Shown: piece after piece, positions 1-9,130 of the stretch
Layout: every line of letters begins with the position of its first letter
How positions within the stretch are numbered: position 1 is the stretch's first letter
Assembly: GCA_002310235.1 (NCBI GenBank)
Contig: DBYO01000020.1
Coordinates: 59,573 to 123,572 of the forward strand
Length of the DNA: 64,000 nucleotides
Direction of reading: 5' to 3'
Origin: Bacteroidales bacterium UBA1184
GTDB lineage: Bacteria > Bacteroidota > Bacteroidia > Bacteroidales > ML635J-15
Notes under the pieces: model-generated
Told to the model about the DNA's origin: nothing
Seen by the model: only the letters and a program-made list of their open reading frames with translations
The model's database searches: none
Position numbers and translations under genes: made by a program

Positions 1-603
1 AACAATAATTGTTTTTGCCGTGGAACATATTCCGAATATGCTTATCAGACAACTGTAACATGGAATACCGATTCTGTTTCTGGTTTTTCAAAATCAAACC
101 TTATTGGGGCATATAATTTTGAAAACATATTGGCCGCAATAACAGTAGGTGCTTTCTTCGATATTCACCCTACTGCAATCGATGGTGCAATTTCTGACTA
201 TTTCCCGAAGAACAACCGTTCACAAATGACAAAAACTTCGCGAAATACTTTGATTCTCGATTTATACAATGCAAATCCAACAAGCATGAGGGCCGCAATC
301 GATAGTTACAATACTATCAACGACGATTACAAGTCGATGATTCTTGGCGATATGCTAGAACTGGGAAAAGAAAGCGAAGCCGAACATAAGGCTGTATTGC
401 AGTATGTTCATGATTGTGGATACGAAAATGCATATTTTATTGGAAAGAACTTTTACAAGTATAAGGACGATTATAAGTACAATTTCTTCGAAACTGTGGA
501 AGACTTGTGTAAGTATTTTATTACGAATCCAGAGAAGAGTAAAATATTCCTTGTAAAAGGTTCTAGAGGTATTCGTCTAGAAAAAGTTATTGATTATTTA
601 TAA
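1..603 (+). CDS. murF: MurF, UDP-MurNAc-tripeptide--D-Ala-D-Ala ligase (3' part)
   Basis: The enzyme adds D-Ala-D-Ala to the UDP-MurNAc tripeptide in the cytoplasm, the last cytoplasmic step of the peptidoglycan peptide. The frame is open from the first base, so the start lies outside; about 200 C-terminal residues of the usual 430-450 are visible. The string LIGAYNFENILAAITVG, around codons 37-53, is the conserved Mur-ligase segment at the end of the central ATPase domain. MILGDMLELG and FLVKGSRGIRLEKV follow in the C-terminal domain and are typical of MurF. The TTG at 130 is an internal Leu codon, not a start. The gene ends 5 bases before the next and probably shares its transcript. Confidence 0.93.
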   Translation, partial: NNNCFCRGTYSEYAYQTTVTWNTDSVSGFSKSNLIGAYNFENILAAITVGAFFDIHPTAIDGAISDYFPKNNRSQMTKTSRNTLILDLYNANPTSMRAAIDSYNTINDDYKSMILGDMLELGKESEAEHKAVLQYVHDCGYENAYFIGKNFYKYKDDYKYNFFETVEDLCKYFITNPEKSKIFLVKGSRGIRLEKVIDYL

Positions 604-608
604 TAGGT

Positions 609-1757
609 ATGGTTTTCATTTTATCCGACAACGGTTTTCACGATAGGTTTAAGCCTCTGAGTTTGACACGTTCTATTGCAGATTTCCGCGTAGGAATTCT
701 TACTATACGCGAAAAATGGGAAAAATACCTTGGCGAAAAGGTGTATGTACGTACCGAACAATATCTGCAGGCAAAATATGATGTCGCAGAGTGTGACAAT
801 TGCGTTGTAATTCCTTCTGTTTTGCTTCCCAATTATAACCTGGTAAAAGAAATAAAATCGCTTAAATCTGGACGCTTGGTCAAGGATGATTTTGTATTGG
901 CTAGTGTTGAGACAAAAACTTCATTAACTGCCGATGTGGAATATTCGGGTAAGGTGTATGCTCTTAAATCGTTGACAGATATATTTTCGTTCAATGGAAT
1001 GGAAATTGTCAGAGATTTCGAACTCATTACTTCGGGACGTTTGTCTCAAAATATAAGCAATACCAATGTAGTTTTCGGGAAATACCCTTTGTTTGTGGAA
1101 AAAGGCTGTTCTGTTGAATGTGCCACTTTCAACACAAATGATGGACCTATATATATAGGTGCGAATTCAGAGGTAATGGAGGGGGCTAATATCAGAGGCC
1201 CGTTTGCAATGTGTGAACATGCTGTGCTTAAGATGGGAGCCAAGATGTATGGCGATACTACTGTAGGCCCATGGTGTAAGGTTGGTGGCGAACTCAGTAA
1301 TGTTGTTTTCTTCGGATATTCAAACAAAGCTCATGATGGTTTTCTTGGAAATTCTGTTGTAGGCGAATGGTGTAATTTTGGTGCCGATTCCAACAATTCC
1401 AATTTGAAAAACAATTACGCGGAAGTGAAGTTGTGGAGTTACGAAACTCAGCATTTCGAAAATACGGGTTTGCAATTCTGCGGACTTATATTCGGTGATC
1501 ATTCGAAATGCGGCATCAATACAATGTTTAATACTGGTACGGTTGTGGGAGTTTCTGCAAACATCTTTGGTGCAGGATTCCCTCGCAATTTTGTGCCGTC
1601 ATTCTCGTGGGGCGGGGCTTCTGGTTTCTCTGAATACAAGTTGGAAACGGCATTCGAAGTCATGGAAAGGGTTATGGCTCGCAGACATGTCGAATTCACT
1701 GAGACCGACAAAGCAATAATGAAGCATATTTTTGATACAAATCCTAATTGCAGGTAA
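609..1757 (+). CDS. GlmU-like sugar nucleotidyltransferase/acetyltransferase (Bacteroidota type)
   Basis: This 382-residue protein resembles the Bacteroidota alternative GlmU family, thought to make UDP-GlcNAc from glucosamine-1-phosphate. The N-terminal half opens with a segment around FKPLSLTRSIADFRVGI that fits the family's nucleotidyltransferase-like region. The C-terminal half, from about residue 170, is rich in hexapeptide-like turns (IYIGANSEVMEGANIRGP, VGPWCKVGGELSN), indicating a left-handed beta-helix acyltransferase fold. It lies between murF and rarA with small gaps or overlaps, which fits a cell-wall precursor role. The ATG at 609 follows the murF stop directly. The family is clear; the exact substrates are inferred from the family. 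Confidence 0.82.
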   Translation: MVFILSDNGFHDRFKPLSLTRSIADFRVGILTIREKWEKYLGEKVYVRTEQYLQAKYDVAECDNCVVIPSVLLPNYNLVKEIKSLKSGRLVKDDFVLASVETKTSLTADVEYSGKVYALKSLTDIFSFNGMEIVRDFELITSGRLSQNISNTNVVFGKYPLFVEKGCSVECATFNTNDGPIYIGANSEVMEGANIRGPFAMCEHAVLKMGAKMYGDTTVGPWCKVGGELSNVVFFGYSNKAHDGFLGNSVVGEWCNFGADSNNSNLKNNYAEVKLWSYETQHFENTGLQFCGLIFGDHSKCGINTMFNTGTVVGVSANIFGAGFPRNFVPSFSWGGASGFSEYKLETAFEVMERVMARRHVEFTETDKAIMKHIFDTNPNCR

Positions 1758-1758
1758 C

Positions 1759-3024
1759 ATGCTAACTTCCAAACCATTGGCAGAACGTATGCGTCCCCAT
1801 AGTTTCGACGACTATGCAGGGCAGCAGCACCTTGTCGGCAAGGATGCGCCTTTGCGCAAGTCGATAGAGGCAGGCAGAATTCCGTCGATGATTTTGTGGG
1901 GACCTCCCGGGGTTGGCAAGACCACGCTAGTTAACGTAATTTCACAGATAACCGAGCGAAACTTCATAACATTAAGCGCTGTGAGTAGTGGCGTGAAGGA
2001 GGTGCGCGAGGTTATTGAGCAGGCTAAGAAAGTAAATCTTTTCTCGACGGGAAATCCCATTTTGTTTATTGATGAAATACATCGTTTCAACAAGTCTCAG
2101 CAGGATTCTTTACTTGGTGCAGTTGAGGATGGAACAATAACATTGATAGGTGCCACTACCGAAAACCCGTCGTTTGAAGTTATTTCTCCTTTGCTTTCGC
2201 GCTGTCAGGTATATGTGCTCAAGCATCTTGAAGAAACAGATTTGGATAAACTGATAGACAAAGCAATATCCACCGATGTGGAGCTTTCTAAGCTCAACAT
2301 ACAGGTAAAGGAACGTGATGCTTTGTATAGGTTTTCCGGTGGCGATGGACGCAAGTTGTATAATATACTTGAAATTGTTTGTAGCAGTGGAGAACAGGAT
2401 ATTGTTATAACCAACGAAATGGTGCTTAGCCGCTTACAGGAGAATATGGCATTCTACGACAAGTCTGGCGAACAGCACTACGACATTATCTCTGCTTTTA
2501 TAAAGTCTGTTCGTGGTTCCGATCCCGATGCTGCAGTGTATTGGCTTGCACGTATGCTCGAAGGTGGCGAGGATATTAAGTTTATAGCGCGCCGACTTAT
2601 AATTTTGGCTTCGGAGGATATAGGTTTGGCAAATCCTAATGCTATGCTTATCGCAAACGCTTGTTTCGATGCTATCGACAAGATAGGCATGCCTGAGGCT
2701 CGTATTCCATTGTCCGAAGCGACAATATATTTGGCAACAAGTCCCAAGAGCAATTCGGCATATTTGGCTGTAGATGCTGCGTTGGCAAAGGTAAAAGAAA
2801 CCGGCGATTTGCCTGTGCCTCTTCATCTGCGCAATGCTCCTACAAACTTGATGAAGAAACTCAATTATGGAGCTGATTACAAGTATGCTCACAATTACGA
2901 AAATCATTATGTGGAGCAACAGTATTTGCCCGATAAGCTTGAAAATACAACGTTCTACGAGCCTGCGCCAAACTCTAAGGAGGAGCAGATTCGCAAGTGG
3001 ATGGATTTCATAAAGAAAAAATAA
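1759..3024 (+). CDS. rarA: Replication-associated recombination protein RarA (AAA+ ATPase)
   Basis: RarA (MgsA) is a clamp-loader-like AAA+ ATPase acting at stalled replication forks. The 421-residue protein has Walker A GPPGVGKT at residues 48-55, Walker B LFIDEIHRF near 102-110, a sensor-1 region (IGATTENPSF) and the C-terminal MgsA-type oligomerisation region (SDPDAAVYWLARMLEGGED). An open frame extends upstream to 1732, but the ATG at 1759 gives the conserved N-terminus (LAERMRPHSFDDYAGQ) and starts 1 base after the preceding stop, so 1759 is preferred. It is followed by the DUF4268 gene after 3 bases. Confidence 0.95.
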   Translation: MLTSKPLAERMRPHSFDDYAGQQHLVGKDAPLRKSIEAGRIPSMILWGPPGVGKTTLVNVISQITERNFITLSAVSSGVKEVREVIEQAKKVNLFSTGNPILFIDEIHRFNKSQQDSLLGAVEDGTITLIGATTENPSFEVISPLLSRCQVYVLKHLEETDLDKLIDKAISTDVELSKLNIQVKERDALYRFSGGDGRKLYNILEIVCSSGEQDIVITNEMVLSRLQENMAFYDKSGEQHYDIISAFIKSVRGSDPDAAVYWLARMLEGGEDIKFIARRLIILASEDIGLANPNAMLIANACFDAIDKIGMPEARIPLSEATIYLATSPKSNSAYLAVDAALAKVKETGDLPVPLHLRNAPTNLMKKLNYGADYKYAHNYENHYVEQQYLPDKLENTTFYEPAPNSKEEQIRKWMDFIKKK

Positions 3025-3027
3025 GCT

Positions 3028-3498
3028 ATGTATTCGAAGGCTGAAGCATCACAGATAAGACGACAGTTCTGGGTCAAGTTCGACGATTTTTCGCGTCCAT
3101 ACCTCGGAAAGAACGGCAAGTGGATGACCTACAACACTGGCATCAAGGATTTGGTGTTAAAGTTCGATATAAACCGTTCGTATGCAAGGGTTATGCTTGC
3201 TGTAGAATGTAAGAGTGAGGATATTCGTTTCGATGTGTTCTGCAAGTTGCACGAGTGCGAGCTTGTGTTGAATAATTACCTTGGCGAAGGCTGGATATGG
3301 GACGAACTCCTTGTGCTTGAAAATGGTAAGCCAGTATGTGCTCTCTACAAGCAAATTGATAATGTGGACATTTATCGTCAAGAATGTTGGGAAACCGTAC
3401 ATAAGTTTTTTGCAGATGAAATGACCAAGCTCGAAAAGGCAATTGTAGAGATACGTCCGTTCTTCGAGGACTATGTGAAGAAAGTGATAAAGGGTTAG
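3028..3498 (+). CDS. DUF4268 domain protein
   Basis: This 156-residue soluble protein matches what I know of the DUF4268 family, which is common in Bacteroidota and sometimes fused to nuclease-like domains. Visible family traits are the N-terminal SQIRRQFWVKFDDFSRPYL segment, a central beta-rich stretch (YARVMLAVECKSEDIRFDVF) and the helical end with the WETVHKFFADEMTKLEKAI pattern. There is no signal peptide and no catalytic motif that I can assign. It starts 3 bases after rarA and so is probably the last gene of the murF-glmU-rarA operon. Its function is unknown. Confidence 0.75.
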   Translation: MYSKAEASQIRRQFWVKFDDFSRPYLGKNGKWMTYNTGIKDLVLKFDINRSYARVMLAVECKSEDIRFDVFCKLHECELVLNNYLGEGWIWDELLVLENGKPVCALYKQIDNVDIYRQECWETVHKFFADEMTKLEKAIVEIRPFFEDYVKKVIKG

Positions 3499-3559
3499 TC
3501 CTTAGTTATAATTAATAATCTTTAGCATTATTGTAACAATTTGCTAACTGACTTTCTTT

Positions 3560-3587
3560 TTTGTTTGTCGTCAATGCTTTATATTTG
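3560..3587 (+). promoter_or_regulatory. Promoter of the DPP-IV-like peptidase gene
   Basis: A Bacteroidota-type promoter: TTTG at 3560-3563, a 16-base spacer, then the -7 box TATATTTG at 3580-3587. It lies 18 bases before the ATG at 3606 and argues against the longer open frame from 3561. Confidence 0.6.
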
Positions 3588-3605
3588 CAATCAAAAATTA
3601 ATAAT

Positions 3606-5786
3606 ATGAACATACAGAAATTTTACTTGTCCGTTATATTGTTGCTTGCTACAATATTTACGGTAAATGCACAGAAAGAAATTACCGTTGACGACCTTTA
3701 CTATTACGGAACGTTTAGACAGAACGGTGTTTATGGAATCGAATCGATGAACGACGGTGAACATTACACAAACCTTACAATCCGTCGCAACGGAATCGAG
3801 AAGTATAGCTACAAAACCGGCGAAAAGGAGGAAACTTTGATGATGGTTGCCGACCTTAAACTTGGTGATGATTTCGATTTTATTTTCGATTACGTGTTCA
3901 GTCCAGATGAATCGAAGATTATGTTTTCGACTAAGTACGAACCTATTTATCGTCATTCATTTACTGCCGAATATTATATTTACGATCTTAAGACTAAGGA
4001 AGTTATTCGGTTGTCGGAAAACGGAAAGCAGCAGTTGGCTTCGTTTTCGCCAGATGGCAAGAAAGTGGCTTTTGTTAGAAAAAACAATTTGTATGTCAAG
4101 GACATAACCGACAAGAATGCCAAAGAAGTTCAGCTTACAACCGACGGTGAATGGAATAAGATTATTAACGGTGCTCCCGATTGGGTATATGAAGAGGAAT
4201 TCAGCTACAACAAGGCATACGACTGGTCTGCTGACGGAAAGAAAATTGCCTTTCTTCGTACCGACGAATCCAATGTCAAGATGTTTGGCATGACGATGTA
4301 CGGAGAACTTTACCCCGAAAACTACGAATACAAATATCCGAAGGCAGGTGAGGAAAACTCAAAGGTATCTCTGCATATAGTTGATATTGAAAGCGGTAAA
4401 ATAACAGTTGCCGATATGGGCGATCTCAACGACATGTATATTCCACGTTTGAAGTTCACAAACGATCCCAATACGCTTTCTGCAGTAAAGCTCAACCGTT
4501 TGCAGAACAAATACGAACTTTTCCTTATTAATGCAACTAGCGGTTCTTCGAAGATTATACTGACATTGACAGACAAGTACTACTTGGAAATCAACGATGA
4601 CCTGACTTTCCTTTCGGATAATAAACATTTCATAACTTCTCACGAATCAAATGGTTATCGCCATATTTACATGTACGACATGAATGGAAAGCTTATTAGA
4701 CAGCTTACCGACGGACAATGGGAAGTTACCGAGGTTTATGGCGTTGACGATAATGGTGTTGTATATTTCCAGGCTGCAAAGAATTCTCCATTGCGTCGCG
4801 AAATTTATTCGGTTGATGCAGAAAAGGGAAAAATTAAGGAGTTGAGCAAAGGCAAGGGAACTAACTCGGCAACTTTCAGCAAAGGATTCAAGTATTTTAT
4901 AAATGAATTCAGCGACGCCAATACACCACAGATCATAACCTTGTGTGACAATAATGGCAAAGTTATCCGTGAACTCGAAAACAATAAGACTCTTGCAGAT
5001 AAGATAAAGGGCGACTACAAGTTTACCAAGAAGGAATTTTTTACTTTCAAGACCGAAAATGGTGACGAGCTTAACGGTTGGATGATTAAGCCGCAGAATT
5101 TTGACGCAAAGAAGAAATATCCTGTATTCATGTATGTTTATGGTGGTCCAGGTTCGCAGACTGTTGCCGATGTATGGGACGGTTCAATGCCTTGGTATCA
5201 GATTTTTGCACAGAAAGGTTACATAATCGTTTCGGTTGACAATCGTGGCACTGGCTTCCGCGGACGCGATTTCCGTCAGACAACATATGGACAATTAGGT
5301 AAGTACGAGGTCCAAGATCAGATTTCTGCTGCCAAGTATTTAGGTTCTCTCGATTATGTGGACAAGGATAGAATTGGTATTTTTGGTTGGAGCTACGGTG
5401 GATATATGTCGAGCCTTTGCATGACAATAGGTGCCGAATATTTCAAGGTCGGAATCGCTGTTGCACCTGTAACCACCTGGAGATACTACGATTCGGTTTA
5501 CACCGAGCGTTACAATGGTTTGCCAAAGGACAATGCTGCTGGTTACGATGAAAATTCTCCAATTAACCACGCCAAGAAGTTGAAAGGCAAATATTTGTTG
5601 GTTCACGGTACTGCCGACGATAATGTTCATTTCCAGAACTCTGTTGATTGGGTTGACAAGTTAATAGAGGCTGACGTGCAATTTGATTTGATGTACTATC
5701 CAAACAAGGACCATAGCATCTACGGTGGAAATACACGCCATCACTTGTACACCAAGATGACCAACTATATATTGAACAACCTGTAG
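3606..5786 (+). CDS. Secreted prolyl oligopeptidase-family protease (DPP-IV type, S9)
   Basis: A predicted exported serine peptidase of 726 residues that would release Xaa-Pro (or Xaa-Ala) dipeptides from peptides. An N-terminal signal peptide (hydrophobic LSVILLLATIFTVNAQ) precedes a long beta-propeller with the repeated SPDGKKVAF-like blades. The C-terminal alpha/beta-hydrolase domain carries the catalytic triad: Ser596 in GWSYGG, Asp671 in TADDNVHF and His703 in NKDHSIYGG. The spacing of the triad and the propeller motif WVYEEEF fit the DPP-IV subgroup. The start at 3606 is chosen because it gives a proper signal peptide downstream of the promoter. It is a single gene, closed by a strong terminator. 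Confidence 0.92.
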   Translation: MNIQKFYLSVILLLATIFTVNAQKEITVDDLYYYGTFRQNGVYGIESMNDGEHYTNLTIRRNGIEKYSYKTGEKEETLMMVADLKLGDDFDFIFDYVFSPDESKIMFSTKYEPIYRHSFTAEYYIYDLKTKEVIRLSENGKQQLASFSPDGKKVAFVRKNNLYVKDITDKNAKEVQLTTDGEWNKIINGAPDWVYEEEFSYNKAYDWSADGKKIAFLRTDESNVKMFGMTMYGELYPENYEYKYPKAGEENSKVSLHIVDIESGKITVADMGDLNDMYIPRLKFTNDPNTLSAVKLNRLQNKYELFLINATSGSSKIILTLTDKYYLEINDDLTFLSDNKHFITSHESNGYRHIYMYDMNGKLIRQLTDGQWEVTEVYGVDDNGVVYFQAAKNSPLRREIYSVDAEKGKIKELSKGKGTNSATFSKGFKYFINEFSDANTPQIITLCDNNGKVIRELENNKTLADKIKGDYKFTKKEFFTFKTENGDELNGWMIKPQNFDAKKKYPVFMYVYGGPGSQTVADVWDGSMPWYQIFAQKGYIIVSVDNRGTGFRGRDFRQTTYGQLGKYEVQDQISAAKYLGSLDYVDKDRIGIFGWSYGGYMSSLCMTIGAEYFKVGIAVAPVTTWRYYDSVYTERYNGLPKDNAAGYDENSPINHAKKLKGKYLLVHGTADDNVHFQNSVDWVDKLIEADVQFDLMYYPNKDHSIYGGNTRHHLYTKMTNYILNNL

Positions 5787-5834
5787 AATTTTTAGTTTTT
5801 ATATTTTATAAATCCTTTTAATCGGTTTACGATG

Positions 5835-5863
5835 AGTCGCCTTGAATAGAGGCGACTTTTTTT
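5835..5863 (+). terminator. Rho-independent terminator after the peptidase gene
   Basis: Stem AGTCGCC (5835-5841) pairs with GGCGACT (5851-5857) around a 9-base loop and runs directly into a T tract. Confidence 0.85.
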
Positions 5864-5886
5864 GTTCATAATATTGCTAAAACATG

Positions 5887-5918
5887 ATTGTAGGTTTGAT
5901 AATAAAAACTTATCTTTG
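5887..5918 (+). promoter_or_regulatory. Promoter of the acetyl-CoA synthetase gene
   Basis: ATTG at 5887-5890, a 20-base spacer, then -7 box TATCTTTG at 5911-5918, 28 bases before the ATG. Confidence 0.6.
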
Positions 5919-5946
5919 CACGCATTAAAGAAAATTATTAAACGAA

Positions 5947-8019
5947 ATGATAAACAACAAATTATTAAATCCAAAAAGCGTTGTAATCGTTGGTGGTTCC
6001 GACGATGTTCATAAGCCCGGCGGAAAGGTGCTGAAGAATTTGCTTTCAAGTCCTTTCAAAGGTCAGGTGTATGTTGTTAATCCCAAGATGGATGTAGTTC
6101 AGGGCGTAAAGAGCTACCATACGGTAGAGGAATTGCCTGAAGTTGACTGCGCTGTACTTGCAATCGCGGCTAAGTTCTGCGCTCACGCTGTTGATGTTCT
6201 TGCAAACACCAAGAAGACTGGCGGTTTCATCATCCTGTCGGCTGGGTTCGGCGAGGAGAACGAAGAAGGCGCTAAGATTGAACGCCAGATTGTTGAATAT
6301 ATCAACAATGTAGGCGGCAGCCTGATTGGTCCTAACTGCACAGGTTTCCTCAACAGCAACTACTGCGGTGCTTTCGATACTCCAATCCCACAGCTCGATC
6401 CTCATGGCGTTGATTTCATCACTGGTTCGGGTGCAACAGCAGTGTTCATTAAGGAATATGGTATTTCCAACGGTTTGAAATTCAATAGCGTATGGGCAGT
6501 TGGTAACTCGGCTCAGATTGGTATCGAGGATGTTCTCGAACACCTTGACAACACCTTCGACCCGGTTAAGAGTTCGCGCGTGATAATGCTTTATATGGAA
6601 AAGATTGGCGACCCGCAGAAGATGCTCAAGCATTCACGCTCGCTCATCAACAAGGGATGTCACATTGCCGCCATTAAGTCGGGCGGTTCTGCTGCAGGTA
6701 GCCGTGCCGCTTCGTCGCACACTGGCGCTTTGGCAACAAACGATGCCGCTGTCGATGCTCTTTTCCGCAAGGCTGGTATAGTTCGTTGTAGCAACCGTCA
6801 GGAACTGACAACCGTTTGCGCTGTTTTCATGCATCCTGAAATTAAGGGTAACCGTTGCGCTGTTATCACCCACGCTGGTGGTCCTGCTGTAATGCTTACC
6901 GATGTTTTGTCGAATGGCGGTATGGAAGTTCCTCCTCTGAAGGATCATCCAGCAAGCGCACCTCTGCTTGCAAAGCTCTTCGGTGGTTCGTCTGTAGGTA
7001 ATCCAATCGACTTCCTAGCAACTGGTACGGCTGAACAATTGGGTTATATCATCGACACTGTTGAAAACGAATATGAAGATATTGATTTCTCAGTTGTTAT
7101 CTTCGGTTCACCGGGATTGTTCAGCAACAGAGAGGTTTACGACCTGCTTGGCGAAAAGATGAAGACCTGCAAGAAGCCGATTTTCCCAGTATTGCCATCA
7201 ATCATCAATGTTAAGGACGATATTGACGATTTCATTGCCAAGGGACATATCAACTTCCCGGAGGAGTGCGTGCTTGGTAATGCTTTGTGCAAGATTTACC
7301 ACACACCTAAGCCACAGCCAGAAAATGTTGAGCTTCCGAAGATTGATGTGGCACGTATTCGCAAGACCATTGACCGCGTACAGAACGGTTACATGGAGAT
7401 TGCCGACTACAACGAGCTTCTCGATGCAGCAGGAATCAACCGCAAGAAATCGGTAGAAGTTGACAAGAAGGAAGATGCGCTTGCTTTCGCAAAGGAAGTT
7501 GGCTGCAGCAAGGATGTTCCGCTGGTAATGAAGGTTGTAGGTCCGTTGCATAAGTCTGATGTTGGAGGTGTTGTTCTTGGCGTTAAGGATATGGACACCG
7601 TTGCAAAGGAATTCGACCGTCTTATTAAGATTCAGGATACCTACGCTGTTGAAATGTACCCGATGCTCGATGGTACCGATGTATATATAGGTGCTATCCG
7701 CGACCCGAAGTTCGGACATCAGGTGTTCTTCGGACTTGGCGGTATCTTCATCGAGGTTTTGAAGGATGTTCAGAGCGCACTTGCACCAATCACAGCTGCC
7801 GAAGCAAAGGAAATGCTTACCAAGTTGCGCGGCTACAAGATTTTGCAGGGCGTTCGCGGACAGGAACCTGTTAACATCGACATCTATGCCGACCAGGTTG
7901 CTCGCGTAAGCGCATTGGTGATGGCTGCTCCCGAAATTGCCGAGATGGACTTGAACCCGCTGCTCGGTAATCCGCGCAATGTCGTTGCCGTTGACGCTCG
8001 TATCAGAATTGAAAAGTAA
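5947..8019 (+). CDS. ADP-forming acetyl-CoA synthetase (fused alpha-beta)
   Basis: A 690-residue acyl-CoA synthetase that would convert acetyl-CoA, ADP and phosphate to acetate, CoA and ATP. Domain order: CoA-binding Rossmann fold (VVIVGGSDDVHKPGGKVLKNL, residues 13-33), a succinyl-CoA-ligase-like middle, then a C-terminal ATP-grasp region (from about 480; KVVGPLHKSDVGGVVLGV). His258 in SSHTGALA matches the phosphorylated histidine of the family's alpha part, and GPNCTGFLN is the conserved loop before it. The gene is monocistronic, with its own promoter and terminator. The acyl substrate cannot be fixed from sequence; propionyl or branched acyl groups are possible. Confidence 0.88.
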   Translation: MINNKLLNPKSVVIVGGSDDVHKPGGKVLKNLLSSPFKGQVYVVNPKMDVVQGVKSYHTVEELPEVDCAVLAIAAKFCAHAVDVLANTKKTGGFIILSAGFGEENEEGAKIERQIVEYINNVGGSLIGPNCTGFLNSNYCGAFDTPIPQLDPHGVDFITGSGATAVFIKEYGISNGLKFNSVWAVGNSAQIGIEDVLEHLDNTFDPVKSSRVIMLYMEKIGDPQKMLKHSRSLINKGCHIAAIKSGGSAAGSRAASSHTGALATNDAAVDALFRKAGIVRCSNRQELTTVCAVFMHPEIKGNRCAVITHAGGPAVMLTDVLSNGGMEVPPLKDHPASAPLLAKLFGGSSVGNPIDFLATGTAEQLGYIIDTVENEYEDIDFSVVIFGSPGLFSNREVYDLLGEKMKTCKKPIFPVLPSIINVKDDIDDFIAKGHINFPEECVLGNALCKIYHTPKPQPENVELPKIDVARIRKTIDRVQNGYMEIADYNELLDAAGINRKKSVEVDKKEDALAFAKEVGCSKDVPLVMKVVGPLHKSDVGGVVLGVKDMDTVAKEFDRLIKIQDTYAVEMYPMLDGTDVYIGAIRDPKFGHQVFFGLGGIFIEVLKDVQSALAPITAAEAKEMLTKLRGYKILQGVRGQEPVNIDIYADQVARVSALVMAAPEIAEMDLNPLLGNPRNVVAVDARIRIEK

Positions 8020-8037
8020 TATTTTCAAGGCATATAG

Positions 8038-8076
8038 GCACAGGGACTTTCGTAGGAAAGTTCTTGTGCTTTTTTG
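8038..8076 (+). terminator. Rho-independent terminator after the acetyl-CoA synthetase gene
   Basis: A 14-bp stem: GCACAGGGACTTTC (8038-8051) pairs with GAAAGTTCTTGTGC (8056-8069) with two G-T wobbles, a GTAG loop, then a T tract. Confidence 0.9.
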
Positions 8077-8113
8077 ATAAAAAAGAATGACATTAAAATA
8101 TACAACTTACATT

Positions 8114-8271
8114 GTCATTCCGCAAATCAGAACATACACGCGATACGGAACGGGGAGCGTTGTAATGTTCGATTGTGCGGAATCTCCTAAATAGGTACAA
8201 AATGGGGATTCCGTACAAACAGGCTCACAAGGCTCGTGCCTGCGCCTGTTCGCTTTGTTTTACGGAATGAC
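8114..8271. repeat. Intergenic element with 9-bp inverted ends
   Basis: The segment begins GTCATTCCG (8114-8122) and ends with the exact inverse CGGAATGAC (8263-8271). The interior is more GC-rich than the surroundings and non-coding; it also carries internal repeats of GGAATC/GGATTCCG type. Small elements with such ends are often dispersed between genes in Bacteroidota. It fills most of the gap between the acetyl-CoA synthetase and membrane-protein genes. Confidence 0.5.
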
Positions 8272-8310
8272 GGGTAATGCTAATAAAGAACAACTTATAA
8301 AAACAAAATA

Positions 8311-9012
8311 ATGAAAAAACAAGACTTCATATTTATCATCTGCGTGATTGTGGTGCTTACACCGTTTTTCATTCCGCAGACACACTTTCTCGAATATTTC
8401 AACCTATGGACGGCGACACATCCGTTCATAATGAGCTTCTTCAAGTTCGCCATATTGGCGACGGTAGGTGAGATGCTCGGTTTGCGCATATCAAAGGGAG
8501 TGTACAATCAGAAAGGTTTCGGCGTACTGCCACGCGCAATTGTGTGGGGAATACTCGGTATGGGAATCTGCATGGCAATGATAATCTTCAAGTCGGGCGT
8601 ACCGACATTCCTTGACATTGTCGGTGGATGCGAAAAAGGCACGATGGCTGGTCTGCTTGCTGGCGAACTGTCGTGGGGTAAGGTTGGCGTAGCTTTCGCT
8701 GTCAGTGTGGCGATGAACTCGATTTTCGCTCCAGTATTTATGACTTTGCACAAGATTACTGATACTCATATACTTAACAATGGTGGAACTCTCCGCGGTT
8801 TCTTCCGTCCCATAAAGATGGAGCAGATTATCGTCGGCCTGAACTGGAAAGCGCAATGGAGCTTGGTTTTCAAGAAGTACATACCGCTATTCTGGTTCCC
8901 TGCACATACGATAACCTTCCTGCTTCCCGCCAACTTGCAGGTGCTTTTTGCAGCGTTGCTCGGCGTGGTATTGGGCGTGATGCTGTCGATTGCAAATTTA
9001 AGGAAAGGGTAA
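8311..9012 (+). CDS. Integral membrane protein, possibly Mpv17/PMP22-like
   Basis: A 233-residue protein with several hydrophobic segments: 6-20 (FIFIICVIVVLTPFFI), about 40-55, 73-92 (AIVWGILGMGICMAMII), 125-140, and a C-terminal pair around 190-228. The C-terminal arrangement, PLFWFPAHTITFLLPANLQV then a final hydrophobic helix, resembles the Mpv17/PMP22 signature of an aromatic-Pro-rich loop followed by a conserved helix, but this is from memory and not secure. There is no signal for a transporter family. It is a single gene after the 8.1-kb repeat element. Substrate and role are unknown. Confidence 0.55.
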   Translation: MKKQDFIFIICVIVVLTPFFIPQTHFLEYFNLWTATHPFIMSFFKFAILATVGEMLGLRISKGVYNQKGFGVLPRAIVWGILGMGICMAMIIFKSGVPTFLDIVGGCEKGTMAGLLAGELSWGKVGVAFAVSVAMNSIFAPVFMTLHKITDTHILNNGGTLRGFFRPIKMEQIIVGLNWKAQWSLVFKKYIPLFWFPAHTITFLLPANLQVLFAALLGVVLGVMLSIANLRKG

Positions 9013-9023
9013 AAAGTCTGATG

Positions 9024-9080
9024 GTCTAACAGGCTTACAGTCTAACAGTCTAGTTGTCTTTTAGTCTTCAAGCCTGTTAG
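9024..9080. repeat. AGTCTAAC-type repeat with 11-bp inverted arms
   Basis: CTAACAGGCTT (9026-9036) and AAGCCTGTTAG (9070-9080) are perfect inverse copies around a 33-base loop made of AGTCTAACAGTCT-like repeats. The 28 bases at 9024-9051 match the reverse complement of 10041-10068 at 25 of 28 positions. The stem could also end transcription of the upstream membrane-protein gene, although the tract after it is A-rich. Confidence 0.55.
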
Positions 9081-9092
9081 TCCTAAAAAATA

Positions 9093-9124
9093 TTTGCACA
9101 ATCTAACCAATATTGTTACATTTG
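9093..9124 (+). promoter_or_regulatory. Promoter for a candidate structured RNA
   Basis: TTTG at 9093-9096, a 20-base spacer and TACATTTG at 9117-9124 form a consensus Bacteroidota promoter. No open reading frame starts within the next 360 bases on this strand. Confidence 0.6.
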
Positions 9125-9130
9125 TGCTTC

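Noticed and set aside
1732..1758. Longer N-terminus for RarA
   Set aside because: It overlaps the previous gene and adds nine residues not expected in the family; 1759 gives the conserved start.
7198..8028. Long minus-strand frame opposite the acetyl-CoA synthetase
   Set aside because: A shadow frame; the forward gene is a full-length, well-motifed enzyme.
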